Shown here one piece after another: positions 19,013-27,420 of a stretch of 64,000 bases of DNA; position 1 is the stretch's first letter, and every line of letters begins with the position of its first letter. The position numbers were made by a program, and so were the translations under genes. Source of the stretch: Afipia sp. (GTDB taxonomy: Bacteria > Pseudomonadota > Alphaproteobacteria > Rhizobiales > Xanthobacteraceae); NCBI GenBank assembly GCA_017308575.1, contig JAFKEQ010000003.1:744001-808000 (forward strand). Direction: 5' to 3'. Below the pieces are notes generated by a model. That model was not told where the DNA came from. It ran no database searches and was given only the letters and a program-made list of their open reading frames with translations.

Positions 19013-19289
19013 CACGCGAGTTGTATCGAAAGCTGCACTTAAACGGCTGGAGATAGGGATAGCGAGCGAGGGGACGCTTGTGACTTTAGATGATCTGAGG
19101 AGAACGTTAGAGAAGCTACCGTCTGGGAAGATGCCCGGCATCCATCATGATGTTTATGCCGAATTGCTTCCGCCTGGTGAACCAGACGAGCGAGCCCGAG
19201 AGGCTTGCTACAATTTCGCGAAGACTTTGGGCTGCCGCATCGAGAATAAGCTGCAAGAGAAGACTGTCTGGTTCGTGAAAGACACCTAA
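18960..19289 (+). CDS. Hypothetical protein of the dusA-bounded segment
   Basis: 109 residues from TTG 18960 (GTG 18981 is an alternative; there is no ATG). I recognise no domain. The C-terminal 70 residues are mixed polar with two Cys (ACYNFAKTLGCRIENK) and look like a real soluble protein. The gene starts at the dusA breakpoint and lies 17 bases before the next gene. GC and codon use are lower than in the chromosomal genes, consistent with transfer. Confidence 0.45.
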   Translation: MQTGKKRVRYQRLASGFDTRVVSKAALKRLEIGIASEGTLVTLDDLRRTLEKLPSGKMPGIHHDVYAELLPPGEPDERAREACYNFAKTLGCRIENKLQEKTVWFVKDT

Positions 19290-19306
19290 CCGCACGAGGC
19301 GCCAAG

Positions 19307-20155
19307 ATGGGGCTATTTGATTTTCTTCGCCGAAAGCCACGTTCGGTGCTGGGGGTGTTACAGTCCTCACCAGCGTTTCAACAGCAGAAAGAACTCTTCG
19401 ACGCAATGAGCGCCATGTGCGAGGCTGGCGTCGATGCAGACGAGATGCCAAACAGCACAGGTGACTACGGCCTGACGGCCACCAACCCGATTCCATGCAG
19501 GACAGTTTTCGGAAGCACCGCTTATCTTGGTCGCTTGAGAGCCGCTGACGGGTCGAAGGTCGCTTATGAGCGCCTCGGCTCGACGCAATCATCCATCTCG
19601 CCGCACCCCATCGACATATATGAGGTGAAGCACCCGAACGACGGAAGCCTGGCCACGTTGTTTATTTCCCCATATCAGAAGCGTATTTCAGCGAAGGCGC
19701 CGCGCGGCTTCATTCTGGCTGAAAATTCATTCGCGCATGCTTCCTCACAGTGCATTCGCCTTGAAAGCATTAGGCTGCTTTTCGAAAGTATTTTTCCCAT
19801 CGTCTCTGAATCAGGGGATGCGATGCTCGATCTCCACGAAATGATATTCGGTGCGCCAAATTGGGATGAAGACGCTCTTATGCTCACACTGCGTTTGATC
19901 AAATTCGATGTAGATGGTCAGACGGAGGAGCGGCGCCTGAAGGATATTCTGGAGCAAGACATCATCATTGGGACCGTCCCACTTCCCCGCGGGCCTTCTG
20001 TGCTCAGCAGAAGCTATCGCGAGGCGGTGATCAATCTACGCCATGTGGTGCAACATAGATTTAATTTGCTGGACCTTAACGATGTAACGCCAGCAGATTT
20101 GTGCTTTTTGGATGCGTCGAAGATATCCCGTATATGGGAGTTGGCCGATCAGTAG
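19307..20155 (+). CDS. Conserved hypothetical protein, 282 residues
   Basis: ATG preceded by a weak GAGGCG. The protein begins MGLFDFLRR, an amphipathic start. A central region has the recurring pattern TNPIPC...STAYLGRLR...YERLGS...IDIYEV seen in uncharacterised bacterial proteins with no known function. There is no signal peptide or membrane helix. Together with the small gene before it, this is the only intact cargo between the two dusA stubs. Confidence 0.6.
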   Translation: MGLFDFLRRKPRSVLGVLQSSPAFQQQKELFDAMSAMCEAGVDADEMPNSTGDYGLTATNPIPCRTVFGSTAYLGRLRAADGSKVAYERLGSTQSSISPHPIDIYEVKHPNDGSLATLFISPYQKRISAKAPRGFILAENSFAHASSQCIRLESIRLLFESIFPIVSESGDAMLDLHEMIFGAPNWDEDALMLTLRLIKFDVDGQTEERRLKDILEQDIIIGTVPLPRGPSVLSRSYREAVINLRHVVQHRFNLLDLNDVTPADLCFLDASKISRIWELADQ

Positions 20156-20258
20156 TTTTGGGCTGCTATCTTGCAAAGGCCAAGCGGCGGATTCGAGGAC
20201 GCCTGCGGGAATGACCTAGGAGATGCCTTCCTTGGAAGCGTATGAGGCGAGTTCGGGC

Positions 20259-20527
20259 TCAACTGTTTAACTGATCACATTCTCTCTTGGCCGCTTTTAC
20301 ACGCGCGTCGAGGTAGTCCGCCAAATCTTGAAGGTGGATGCCTTTAGCACTCCTTTGACTGCTCTCAATTCGGACTAGTGGAATTGCAATTTCTCCTGCG
20401 CTTATTTTCCTCAGCATGAATGTCGGTGTGAGATGGAGAAATAATGCCGGCACACGTCCGCGAGCGGGATGATAATGACCTTCCCATTATATTGGGCCAT
20501 AAGCAGGAAGGCGGTGTTGAGCGTCAT
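20259..20527 (-). pseudogene. prtN: Frameshifted PrtN-like (pyocin activator family) regulator
   Basis: The N-terminal half reads MTLNTAFLLMAQYNGKVI...CRHYFS. The C-terminal half (HLTPTFMLRKISAGEIAI and following) is in a different frame; a one-base deletion near 20445 separates them. Joined, they match the intact homologue at 21255-21527 along its whole length (NTAFLLMA, RKISAGEIALPLVR, AKGIHLQDLADYLD). PrtN-family proteins are small DNA-binding activators, and homologues beside dusA attachment sites may act as recombination directionality factors. A sequencing error cannot be excluded. Confidence 0.75.
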
Positions 20528-20666
20528 CAGATCTCTTACGGAAATTGACGCAAATCGGGGAGGCCGCTCGAAAAGTCCGGGAATTTCAAGTACATAAAAA
20601 TCGGAAATCTCAGTCGGTCCAATCCCGTAGGTGTCTAAAATCGGTGAATAAGTGATTGATATCAAT

Positions 20667-20720
20667 ATGAAATTCTCTATTGCCCCGATGATGGATTGGA
20701 CAAACTGGCACCGGAAATAG
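20667..20720 (+). pseudogene. dusA: Second dusA 5' fragment (attachment-site duplicate)
   Basis: ATG 20667 starts the peptide MKFSIAPMMDWTNWHRK, then a stop. It copies the DusA N-terminus (FSVAPMMDWTDRHCR), including more of it than the first copy at 18920. The two share TTCTC, then TGCCCCGATGATGGA with few differences. A direct repeat of the target flanking 1.75 kb is what a site-specific integration leaves. Confidence 0.75.
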
Positions 20721-20854
20721 AAATAAAAACAGGTCGGTAGCCGAAAGCGCGTGGACCAAGGACCAAAAAATTTTGCGTGGATTTTTTTCCGATTTCGTTC
20801 GGGCCGACTGACACTCCGTCATGCGGTTCACGGCTGTACGGAGCTAGAGAACCC

Positions 20855-21163
20855 ATGCTCGTGGAGGAGCATGACAGGTGTCAAAGACAGCGAGGTGCCA
20901 TCACGTCCAAGACCGCGAAGATTGTCAGCATTGGCCGCTGGCAGAGCATCATGCTCCCGGCGGAGTTTCACTTTGAGGGAAGCGAGGTGTTCGTGCGCCG
21001 TGATCCCAAAACCGGCGACGTCATCCTCTCGCCCAAACCGGATTCCTGGGAAGGTCTCTTCCAGCTCTACGACAGAGATCAGGTGGCGGACGACTTCATG
21101 GGCTCAGCCGATCGAAGCCGACCATCACGAGGTCGCGACCCCTTCGCCGGCTGGAAGGAATGA
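20855..21163 (+). CDS. vapB: Orphan VapB-type (AbrB-fold) antitoxin
   Basis: From about residue 25 the sequence follows VapB antitoxins: TAKIVSIGRWQSIMLPAEF, then FEGSEVFVRRDPKTGDVILSP, and a toxin-binding tail ending DPFAGWKE. The expected start lies at codon 20912 or so, but there the codon is ATC, not ATG. Translation would need the upstream ATG 20855 or GTG 20861. No vapC follows: within 100 bases the opposite-strand prtN gene appears. The pair seems to have lost its toxin and perhaps its proper start. Confidence 0.55.
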   Translation: MLVEEHDRCQRQRGAITSKTAKIVSIGRWQSIMLPAEFHFEGSEVFVRRDPKTGDVILSPKPDSWEGLFQLYDRDQVADDFMGSADRSRPSRGRDPFAGWKE

Positions 21164-21254
21164 GCGTTGGATGCCCCGGCGCTGATATTGCTGGTCATGT
21201 CGTCAATGGCGACCAGGCACCGACACAACCGCTGGGGTCGGAAGGATGTAACGA

Positions 21255-21527
21255 TCAGTCGCGTCCACCGCGGCCTTGGAGCTGCTGGCACTCCTTTTGC
21301 GCCGCCGCCCGCCGCTCGTCGAGAAAAGCTGCAAGGTCGTGGATGTGGACGCCCTTGGCGCATTTCTGTGATGTTTCCATGCGGACAAGGGGCAGAGCAA
21401 TAACGCCCGCTGACACCTTGCGCATGAATTTATCCGTCGTCAGGCCAAAGAAGTCCTTTGCGACATCATCGGCGGAAATGATGGGGCGACCTGCATACAT
21501 CGCCATCAACATGAACGCTGTATTCAC
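21255..21527 (-). CDS. prtN: PrtN-like (pyocin activator family) regulator
   Basis: 90 residues starting MNTAFMLMAMYAGRPII, with the family core TTDKFMRKVSAGVIALPLVR and the ending AKGVHIHDLAAFLDERR. It is a small helix-turn-helix-like activator first known from pyocin control in Pseudomonas. In dusA-integrated islands, homologues are often next to the attachment site, where they may control excision (from memory, not tested here). It is the intact copy; a frameshifted homologue lies at 20259. The stretch 21528-21723 after its start holds its promoter and nothing else I can recognise. Confidence 0.8.
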   Translation of the reverse strand: MNTAFMLMAMYAGRPIISADDVAKDFFGLTTDKFMRKVSAGVIALPLVRMETSQKCAKGVHIHDLAAFLDERRAAAQKECQQLQGRGGRD

Positions 21528-21723
21528 GATTCCACACTGACCCTCGTTCCGAACGAGCGGCAGAATCGAGCGGAAATCGGCCGAAGTGAATGCGAAATCG
21601 CGCGGAGATCACGGGGCGGTGGCGTAGAAGATCGCCTGGCGTCGTATTTCAGCGATCGCGATTGCTGTTTGTGCGGGAGGGCATTGCGGCTCCTTCGTAA
21701 AATTACTTGCCCTTCGCGGCCCG

Positions 21724-22239
21724 TCAATCTTCAGCGAAACCACTGCGCACGAGATCCTTGATCCTGACAATCATGCTTCGCCGCGGATCGTGGGGTAAGT
21801 CCTCGAAACCGAACTCCTGATAAAAGCGGCGCACATCATCGTCGAGCGGATGCGTCAACACGCCGTAGCAGCCAATTTCCCTCGCCACGCCGACGGCGGT
21901 TTTCAGCGCATAGAACATGAGCGACCGTCCGATCCCCATGCCCTGAAACCGCGTGTCGACCGCAAGCTGGCCGAGCAGGAAAATCGGAATGTTCTCTGGC
22001 CGATTCCGTTGCGATGCCTTCGGCAGATACTCGCGCTCGATATGTCCCACGCTGAGGGTGACATAGCCGGCGATCCTGCCGGTTTCAGCATCACAGATCA
22101 CCGTGCTTCGCGACACGTCGATCTGCTGGTTGCGCCAGGCGTGCCGACGAAACCATTGATTCATCGCCTCGCGGCCGCAATCGAAAGTCGCGCAGTCGTC
22201 GCTTTCCTCAAGCTGGCGCGGTGGCGTCAGTCCTGCCAT
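21724..22239 (-). CDS. tacT: TacT-type GNAT acetyltransferase toxin
   Basis: 171 residues from ATG 22239; the start overlaps the antitoxin stop by 13 bases. It shows the GNAT acetyl-CoA motif A (LGQLAVDTRFQGMGIGRSLM, about residues 92-111). The N-terminal TFDCGREAMNQWFRRHAW motif is typical of toxins that acetylate the amino group of aminoacyl-tRNA and block translation. The catalytic Tyr near FYQEFGF is present. With the DUF1778 antitoxin before it, this is a complete type II toxin-antitoxin pair that probably stabilises the island. Confidence 0.9.
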   Translation of the reverse strand: MAGLTPPRQLEESDDCATFDCGREAMNQWFRRHAWRNQQIDVSRSTVICDAETGRIAGYVTLSVGHIEREYLPKASQRNRPENIPIFLLGQLAVDTRFQGMGIGRSLMFYALKTAVGVAREIGCYGVLTHPLDDDVRRFYQEFGFEDLPHDPRRSMIVRIKDLVRSGFAED

Positions 22240-22493
22240 ACCGGGCGGCTCTTCGAGAGCTTCTTCAGTGCCGGAATCTCCTTGGCCGGGCTGTTTACCC
22301 ACGCCTCGAATTGCTTCCACTTTGCGGCCGGAATGGTCACGCGATTCTGCTGAAGAAGCTCGATCTCGGCCGCTTCCACCGCCTTGCGGCGGATGAAGTC
22401 ACTCAGATTGGTGCGGGATTGATCCGCGGCGGCCTCAAGCAGCTCACGCTCTTTCTGGGATACCCGCACACTCACAGGGGCGAGATTGGACAT
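22227..22493 (-). CDS. tacA: TacA-type (DUF1778) ribbon-helix-helix antitoxin
   Basis: 88 residues. The N-terminal half is a ribbon-helix-helix DNA-binding domain (VSVRVSQKERELLEAAADQ, then TNLSDFIRRKAVEAA). The C-terminal tail (about 50-88) would wrap around the GNAT toxin. It is co-transcribed with and overlaps tacT. A perfect inverted repeat 20 bases upstream is the likely site of autorepression. Confidence 0.9.
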   Translation of the reverse strand: MSNLAPVSVRVSQKERELLEAAADQSRTNLSDFIRRKAVEAAEIELLQQNRVTIPAAKWKQFEAWVNSPAKEIPALKKLSKSRPVWQD

Positions 22494-22512
22494 GATGGCT
22501 CTCTTTCGTGTT

Positions 22513-22531
22513 CGTATGACAATAGCATACG
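22513..22531. promoter_or_regulatory. Likely TacAT operator
   Basis: A perfect inverted repeat CGTATG-N7-CATACG lies 20-38 bases before the tacA start, where the antitoxin or antitoxin-toxin complex would repress its own promoter. Confidence 0.55.
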
Positions 22532-22606
22532 GACGCTCCGAGAGCGAGCATTATTTCAACGGCCCTCGGCGTCCCGCACCATCCCCAGTGAGGCAGAAAT
22601 TACGGA

Positions 22607-22900
22607 GAGCTGCGCTCGCTTTGTCGTGATCGGCTGCGGCTGACGCCTTGCCGATCGTAGCCGGGGAGAGATGGTCTCGGCCATCTCTCCCCCGCGACTA
22701 CCGCCTGCGCAATGGCAGGGCCGCGCACGCGCAAGGCGGCGCATCATGTCATTCTACCGATCCTTCCAATCCACCTCGCTTGTCGCGCAGCCCGGCCACG
22801 CTCGCCGATAGCTGCCCCCCTCTCTGCCGAGCGCTCACGCGCCCCCGGGAGGCATGGCGGGGGCCATGCCTCCGGCATGAACAGAGAAAGGATTGGAACA
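22607..22900 (+). promoter_or_regulatory. Structured 5' leader of the ParB-like gene (copy A of a repeated leader)
   Basis: About 294 bases without a good reading frame, homologous along their whole length to the leader of the DUF932 gene (31776-32066). Three hairpins are clear: GATCGGC/GCCGATC (22628-22656), GGGGAGAGATGG/CCATCTCTCCCC (22663-22692) and GGCATGG/CCATGCC (22851-22870). The last lies just before the ribosome site GAAAGGA. In the other copy the second and third stems have different bases that still pair, which argues for a conserved RNA fold. Confidence 0.7.
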
Positions 22901-25045
22901 ATGGCTAGGACATCGAAAAAGACGAAGGCCGTCCCGGTTGCGACGGTTGTGGAAGCGGCGGACGTGGACGTTCGCAGCGTCGGAGAAGCGGGAACGGTTG
23001 CGGCGGTTGAGACCGGCGCGGAAACCGCGTCGGTCGCAGCAAGCGGCGAGACGGTTTTCATTCCGCTCAACAAACTCAAGAAGCATCCGAAGAATGCGCG
23101 AAAGACCCCGCATAGCGAGGCGTCTATCGAGGGGAAGGCGGCAAGCATCGCCGCGAAGGGCATCCTGCAAAACCTTGTGGTGGAGCCGGAGCGCGACGCG
23201 GAAGGACAGCCGACCGGCTTCTATCTCGTGGCCGTTGGCGAAGGCCGCAGGTTGGCGCAGTTGCTCCGCGTGAAGCGCAAGGAGATCAGGAAGACCGAAC
23301 CGATCCGCTGCCTCATCGACACGGTGAACGACGCGGCCGAAATCAGCCTTGACGAGAACGTAACGCGCGAGAACCTTCATCCCGCCGACGAGTATGAGCG
23401 CTTCCGCGAGCTTGCCGAAAATCGCGGATGGGGAGCCGAGGAAATCGCGGCCCGCTTCGGCGTCACCGCGCATGTGGTGAAGCAGCGGCTTCGGCTTGGC
23501 GCTGTCAGCTCCAAGCTGATGCAGGTCTATCGTGACGGCGGTTTGACGCTGGACCAGTTGATGGCTTTCGCGATCACCGAGGACCATGCACGGCAGGAGC
23601 AGGTTTTTGCGAACCTGTCCTTTAACCGCGATCCCGCGCAAATTCGGCGCGATCTGACCAAGGCGAACGTCCCGGCGACGGATCGGCGCGCGATCTTCAT
23701 CGGTGCGGAAGCCTATATCGAGGCGGGCGGCAATATCATCCGCGATCTGTTCACGGAGGATCGCGGCGGGTTCTATGAAGATGCCGCATTGCTCGACCGG
23801 CTTGTCATGGAGAAGCTGGAAGGCATTGCGTTCCGCGTCCGGGGAGACGAGGGATGGAAGTGGTGGGAAGCGCATATCGACTTCCCCCATGCGCACGGCA
23901 TGCGCCGTGTCTATCCGCATCCGGTGGAGTTGTCTGCCGAGGATGCAGCCGACTACGCCGCCGCACAGGAGGAATATGACCGCCTGTCGTCGGAGTATGA
24001 GGGCGCGGACGAGCTTCCCGACGATGTGGATCAGCGTTTCGGGGAGCTTGAAGCCGAGATCGAGCACATCGACGCCAAGCGCCATGCCTACGACCTCGAC
24101 GACATCACGCGCAGCGGCGTGTTTGTCGTGCTGGACCATGACGGCGGCGCACGCATCGAGCGCGGGTTTGTCCGCCCCGAGGACGAGAAGCCGGAAGCGG
24201 AGGAAGCCAGCGATGGCGAAACCGTCATCGACGGCGTGCGCGTCAATGCCGATGGCGAGGTTGTCGAGGACGGCGACGATGTTGCCGAGCCAGACGCAGA
24301 GGACGAGGACACGGAGGAAGACGGCAAGCCGCTGTCGGACATCCTTGTCCGCGACCTGACCGCGCATCGCACCCTTGGCCTGCGGCTCGCTCTTGGCGAG
24401 CAGCCGGACATGGCGTTGATCGCTGTCACCCATGCGCTCGCCGCGCAGACCTTCTATCGCGGCGTTGATGCCCATTGCCTTGAAATCCGTCCTATCAGCG
24501 CCAGCCTTGGCGGGCATGCGGACGGCATCGAGGACACGGCGGCGGCGAAGGCGCTGGCGGATCGTCACGCCGGATGGGCTACGGACATGCCGCGTGACGT
24601 GGCGCACCTGTGGGGCTTCATTGCCGGGCTGGACCATGCGAGCGTCATGGCGCTGTTCGCGCATTGCGCCTCGCAGACCGTCAACGCGGTGAAACTGCCT
24701 TGGGAGCGCAAGCCGCGCGTTCTTGAGACGGCGGACAAGCTGGCGAGCGCGCTCACGCTCGACATGACCGCGCACTGGACGCCCACGGTGCGGACCTATC
24801 TTGGCCGCGTCACCAAGGCGCTCATTCTCGACGCCGTGCGGGAGGCCGTCAGCGACGAGGCGGCGGATCGTCTCGCCTCCATGAAGAAGCAGCCGATGGC
24901 GGAAGCCGCCGAGCAGCTTCTTGCCGGGACCGGATGGCTTCCGCCGCTGATGCGCACCACGCCGGTTGCGGAAACGGAGAGCGGCCCTGTCGAGGACATC
25001 GCCGCGCCCGAGGGAGGCGAAGGCTTCCCCGAAGCCGCCGAGTGA
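22901..25045 (+). CDS. ParB-like nuclease-fold protein of plasmid/ICE type
   Basis: 714 residues from ATG 22901 with GAAAGGA upstream. An Ala/Val-rich N-terminus precedes a ParB/sulfiredoxin-like domain (FIPLNKLKKHPKNARK at about 52, GILQNLVVEP at 85, VAVGEGRRLAQL at 108, ENVTRENLHPADEYE at 145). A helix-turn-helix follows (EIAARFGVTAHVVKQRLRL, about 178). The middle (about 400-480) is very acidic, and the C-terminal 200 residues are alpha-helical with no known domain. Such proteins occur in rhizobial plasmids and ICEs without a ParA partner, and their job is not settled. It heads a module with a small gene and DUF2958. Confidence 0.85.
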   Translation: MARTSKKTKAVPVATVVEAADVDVRSVGEAGTVAAVETGAETASVAASGETVFIPLNKLKKHPKNARKTPHSEASIEGKAASIAAKGILQNLVVEPERDAEGQPTGFYLVAVGEGRRLAQLLRVKRKEIRKTEPIRCLIDTVNDAAEISLDENVTRENLHPADEYERFRELAENRGWGAEEIAARFGVTAHVVKQRLRLGAVSSKLMQVYRDGGLTLDQLMAFAITEDHARQEQVFANLSFNRDPAQIRRDLTKANVPATDRRAIFIGAEAYIEAGGNIIRDLFTEDRGGFYEDAALLDRLVMEKLEGIAFRVRGDEGWKWWEAHIDFPHAHGMRRVYPHPVELSAEDAADYAAAQEEYDRLSSEYEGADELPDDVDQRFGELEAEIEHIDAKRHAYDLDDITRSGVFVVLDHDGGARIERGFVRPEDEKPEAEEASDGETVIDGVRVNADGEVVEDGDDVAEPDAEDEDTEEDGKPLSDILVRDLTAHRTLGLRLALGEQPDMALIAVTHALAAQTFYRGVDAHCLEIRPISASLGGHADGIEDTAAAKALADRHAGWATDMPRDVAHLWGFIAGLDHASVMALFAHCASQTVNAVKLPWERKPRVLETADKLASALTLDMTAHWTPTVRTYLGRVTKALILDAVREAVSDEAADRLASMKKQPMAEAAEQLLAGTGWLPPLMRTTPVAETESGPVEDIAAPEGGEGFPEAAE

Positions 25046-25109
25046 GCCGCCACGGCCGGGGCCGCCTCGCGCGGCTCCGGCCAATTTCCCGACACCGCCC
25101 GAGGATTTT

Positions 25110-25136
25110 CCGGCCGCGCCTGATTGGCGCGGCCGG
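25110..25136 (+). other. GC-rich intercistronic hairpin
   Basis: A perfect 11-bp stem CCGGCCGCGCC / GGCGCGGCCGG with loop TGATT lies in the gap between the ParB-like gene and the next small gene. There is no T-tract, so it is more likely an RNA stability or processing element than a terminator. Confidence 0.5.
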
Positions 25137-25170
25137 AGACCTCGACCGCACGACAGCAGGACACAGGACC

Positions 25171-25509
25171 ATGAAGACCTTTGTAGATCAGCGGGCGATG
25201 CTGGCCCGTATGGAGGCGGCGCACGCCGAGACGGCGCGCCACCTTGCCGTCATCGAACGGCAGATTGAAGCGCGCGCCGAGCGCATGACGACGAGCAGCC
25301 GCGTCAAGGCTCGCCAGTTCGGCCGGACCTCCGCCACCTGGAGCCGCGCCGACGAACGGGACTTTCAGGCCAACGTTGCGGCGCTGCGCTTTGAGCGGCG
25401 CGGCGAGATCGAGGCGCTGTCCCGCAAGCTGGCGCGGCAGGCCGGAGCCATCGCCGCCTTCCGGGTGCGTCACCGGAGCAGCGAACCCGAAAGGGAGAGC
25501 GTGTCATGA
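25171..25509 (+). CDS. Small coiled-coil-like accessory protein of the ParB module
   Basis: 112 residues, start ATG after ACAGGACC. The sequence is almost all helix-forming, with heptad-like charge patterns (RMEAAHAETARHLAVIERQIEARAERM). I recognise no catalytic motif. Its stop overlaps the next start as ATGA, so the two are translationally coupled. Homologues sit between ParB-like and DUF2958 genes in related mobile elements, as far as I recall. Confidence 0.65.
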   Translation: MKTFVDQRAMLARMEAAHAETARHLAVIERQIEARAERMTTSSRVKARQFGRTSATWSRADERDFQANVAALRFERRGEIEALSRKLARQAGAIAAFRVRHRSSEPERESVS

Positions 25510-25877
25510 CACCGCGCTTTCCCCGTACAGAAGCCCTGATCCCGGACGACGTTCTGGCCAAGCTGGTCGAGAACGGCCGCACCAGCGAGGAACGCGACGG
25601 CTTCGATCCCTTCCCGGTCGTGAAGCTGTTCACGCCCGACGCAGGAGCGACGTGGCTCATCACCGAAGCCTATCCCGAAGGCGATGACGTTCGCCTGTTC
25701 GGGCTGTGTGACCTTGGCATGGGCTGTCCCGAACTTGGCTATGCGATGCTGTCCGAGATCGAGGACGTGCGCGGCAAGCTCGGCCTGCCCGTGGAACGCG
25801 ACCTCCATTTCAAGGCAGAACACCGGCTCAGCACCTACGCCGCGAACGCTCGCCGCGCCGGGATGATCGTCGCCTGA
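25506..25877 (+). CDS. DUF2958 domain protein
   Basis: 123 residues with the family's core pattern: FPVVKLFTPDAGATWLITE, then LFGLCDLGMGCPELGYAML and the ending DLHFKAEHRLSTYAANAR. DUF2958 proteins are common in conjugative elements and their function is unknown. It is coupled to the previous gene by a four-base overlap. A long hairpin follows the stop. Confidence 0.85.
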   Translation: MTPRFPRTEALIPDDVLAKLVENGRTSEERDGFDPFPVVKLFTPDAGATWLITEAYPEGDDVRLFGLCDLGMGCPELGYAMLSEIEDVRGKLGLPVERDLHFKAEHRLSTYAANARRAGMIVA

Positions 25878-25881
25878 AACT

Positions 25882-25913
25882 GCGATCCGGCGCGTCGTCG
25901 CGCGCCGGATCGC
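25882..25913 (+). other. Perfect 13-bp hairpin after DUF2958
   Basis: Stem GCGATCCGGCGCG / CGCGCCGGATCGC with a six-base loop. There is no T-tract. It resembles other GC-rich hairpins that follow genes of this module (25110, 33358). Confidence 0.5.
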
Positions 25914-25936
25914 CATCATCGAGCAGGGAGGCGCGC

Positions 25937-26026
25937 ATGATCGCACTGATCGTCGTCACCATCATGCTGATCGGCATGATGTGCGTCCTCGCCTACACGT
26001 TGGCGATTTACGCGCTGCCGTTCATG
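25937..26026 (+). pseudogene. 5' part of a small membrane protein gene split by the RIT element
   Basis: ATG 25937 with GCAGGGAGG upstream. It encodes MIALIVVTIMLIGMMCVLAY and on to ALPFM, where the recombinase element begins. The frame continues at 29439 (MLALAAARFAYGTG...), so the intact gene would encode about 137 residues with four or so membrane helices. Beyond 26026 the frame enters element DNA and stops at 26107. Confidence 0.75.
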
Positions 26027-26052
26027 TTGTTATGTGGCCGGCCACGTAAGAC

Positions 26053-26085
26053 CATTTATGTGGCGAGCGGGGATATGTGGCGCAC
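26053..26085 (+). repeat. Left terminal inverted repeat of the RIT element
   Basis: 33 bases identical to the reverse complement of 29409-29441. It contains two TATGTGGCG units separated by AGCGGGGA. Confidence 0.9.
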
Positions 26086-26181
26086 CGGGGATATAGAGGG
26101 CCTTTAGCGCGCATCGGCGGGCTTTCCACGCCACATATTTTGTACGGTCGATCGGTCCAATCATCGTGATGGAGATCGATC

Positions 26182-27420
26182 ATGTACGAAGAACTTTTCC
26201 AGTCGCCTGATGTCATCGCCCGCTATCGAACAGGCCCCTACGCGGTATCGCGCGAGCAACATCTCAAGAAGGCCAATGCAGACGGCTATTCGCCGGCGAC
26301 GATGCAGCGCATTGCGTGGGCATTGCTGATCGTTGCGGAGATCATTGACCGCAACGGAGGGCGGGTGACGCTTGAGCAACTGAGAGATGAACTGAGGCGG
26401 ATCATCCCGTCGAAGCCCGCAGGATGCGCACCGTCGCCGCATACCATCAAGCTCATCATCGAGGGTGCAAAGCCCTGGCTGCGCAGCATGGGTGCGTTGG
26501 TGGAGGCGTCGAAGCAGCCAACACGGTTCGCTACGGAACTGGCCGCCTACAAAGAGTACATGCGTGACGAACAGGGTCTGTCGTCGGTAACGATCACGTC
26601 CGCTGACGAGTCGATGCGATGGTTCTTTGCGTCATTACCATTTGAGATGCGGTCGCTCCGGGCGGTCACCATCGCGCATATTGATGCGTTTCTGGAGGGG
26701 CAGGCTCGTCGCGGGTGGCGCCGACAATCCCTATATAGACTCGGCTGTAGGCTGCGCGGCTTTCTTCGCTACGCAGCGCATCAAGGATGGTGCCGATCCG
26801 ATCTGCCGCACGGCGTTGGTCTGCCGTTCCTGTATGCCCTTGAAGACGTTCCCCGCGCGCCGAGCGTCGAGGAGGTCAACCGGCTTCTCGAAGACACGAC
26901 CGCCGACGACCCGGTCAGCATCAGGGATCATGCGATCCTGTTGCTGCTGATCCACTACGGCCTGCGCCGTGGGGAAGTTGCGCGGCTAACCCTGGACGAT
27001 CTGGACTGGGCAACCGAGACGATCCACGTCTCTCGGCCGAAGATGCGCCGCGCTCAAAGCTATCCGATGTCCGTGCCGGCTGGTGAAGCAATCCTGTGCT
27101 ATCTTCGTCGGGCACGGCCAGCAAGCCAGCACCGCGCCTTGTTCCTGACGATCCAGGCTCCAATCCGACCGCTGTCAGGTCACAGCGTCACCGCGATGGT
27201 GAGAACGCGATTGACCAGGCTGGGCGTGCAACTTGACAGGCGCGGCGCGCATTGCCTGAGGCACGCCTGTGCAGGCCAACTGCTGGATGCCGGATTCACG
27301 CTGAAGCAGATCGCCGACCATCTCGGCCACCGCAGCATGGATACCACGCGCATCTACACCAAGATCGATTTGCGCGGACTGCGCCAGGTGGCTGAGTTCG
27401 ACCTGGGGGCGCTGCTATGA
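26182..27420 (+). CDS. ritA: Tyrosine recombinase, first gene of the RIT trio
   Basis: 412 residues. An N-terminal extension of about 110 residues precedes a SAM-like core-binding domain (YKEYMRDEQGLSSVTI) and the catalytic domain. The active-site residues are visible: Arg in YGLRRGEVARL, His-x-x-Arg in HCLRHACAGQLL, His in LGHRSMDTT and nucleophile Tyr in RIYTKID. It overlaps the next gene by four bases. All three RIT recombinases are thought to act together in transposition. Confidence 0.9.
   Translation: MYEELFQSPDVIARYRTGPYAVSREQHLKKANADGYSPATMQRIAWALLIVAEIIDRNGGRVTLEQLRDELRRIIPSKPAGCAPSPHTIKLIIEGAKPWLRSMGALVEASKQPTRFATELAAYKEYMRDEQGLSSVTITSADESMRWFFASLPFEMRSLRAVTIAHIDAFLEGQARRGWRRQSLYRLGCRLRGFLRYAAHQGWCRSDLPHGVGLPFLYALEDVPRAPSVEEVNRLLEDTTADDPVSIRDHAILLLLIHYGLRRGEVARLTLDDLDWATETIHVSRPKMRRAQSYPMSVPAGEAILCYLRRARPASQHRALFLTIQAPIRPLSGHSVTAMVRTRLTRLGVQLDRRGAHCLRHACAGQLLDAGFTLKQIADHLGHRSMDTTRIYTKIDLRGLRQVAEFDLGALL

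Noticed and set aside
22835..25084. 749-residue minus-strand frame opposite the ParB-like gene
   Set aside because: No domain or ribosome site; the plus strand shows a clear ParB-type domain.
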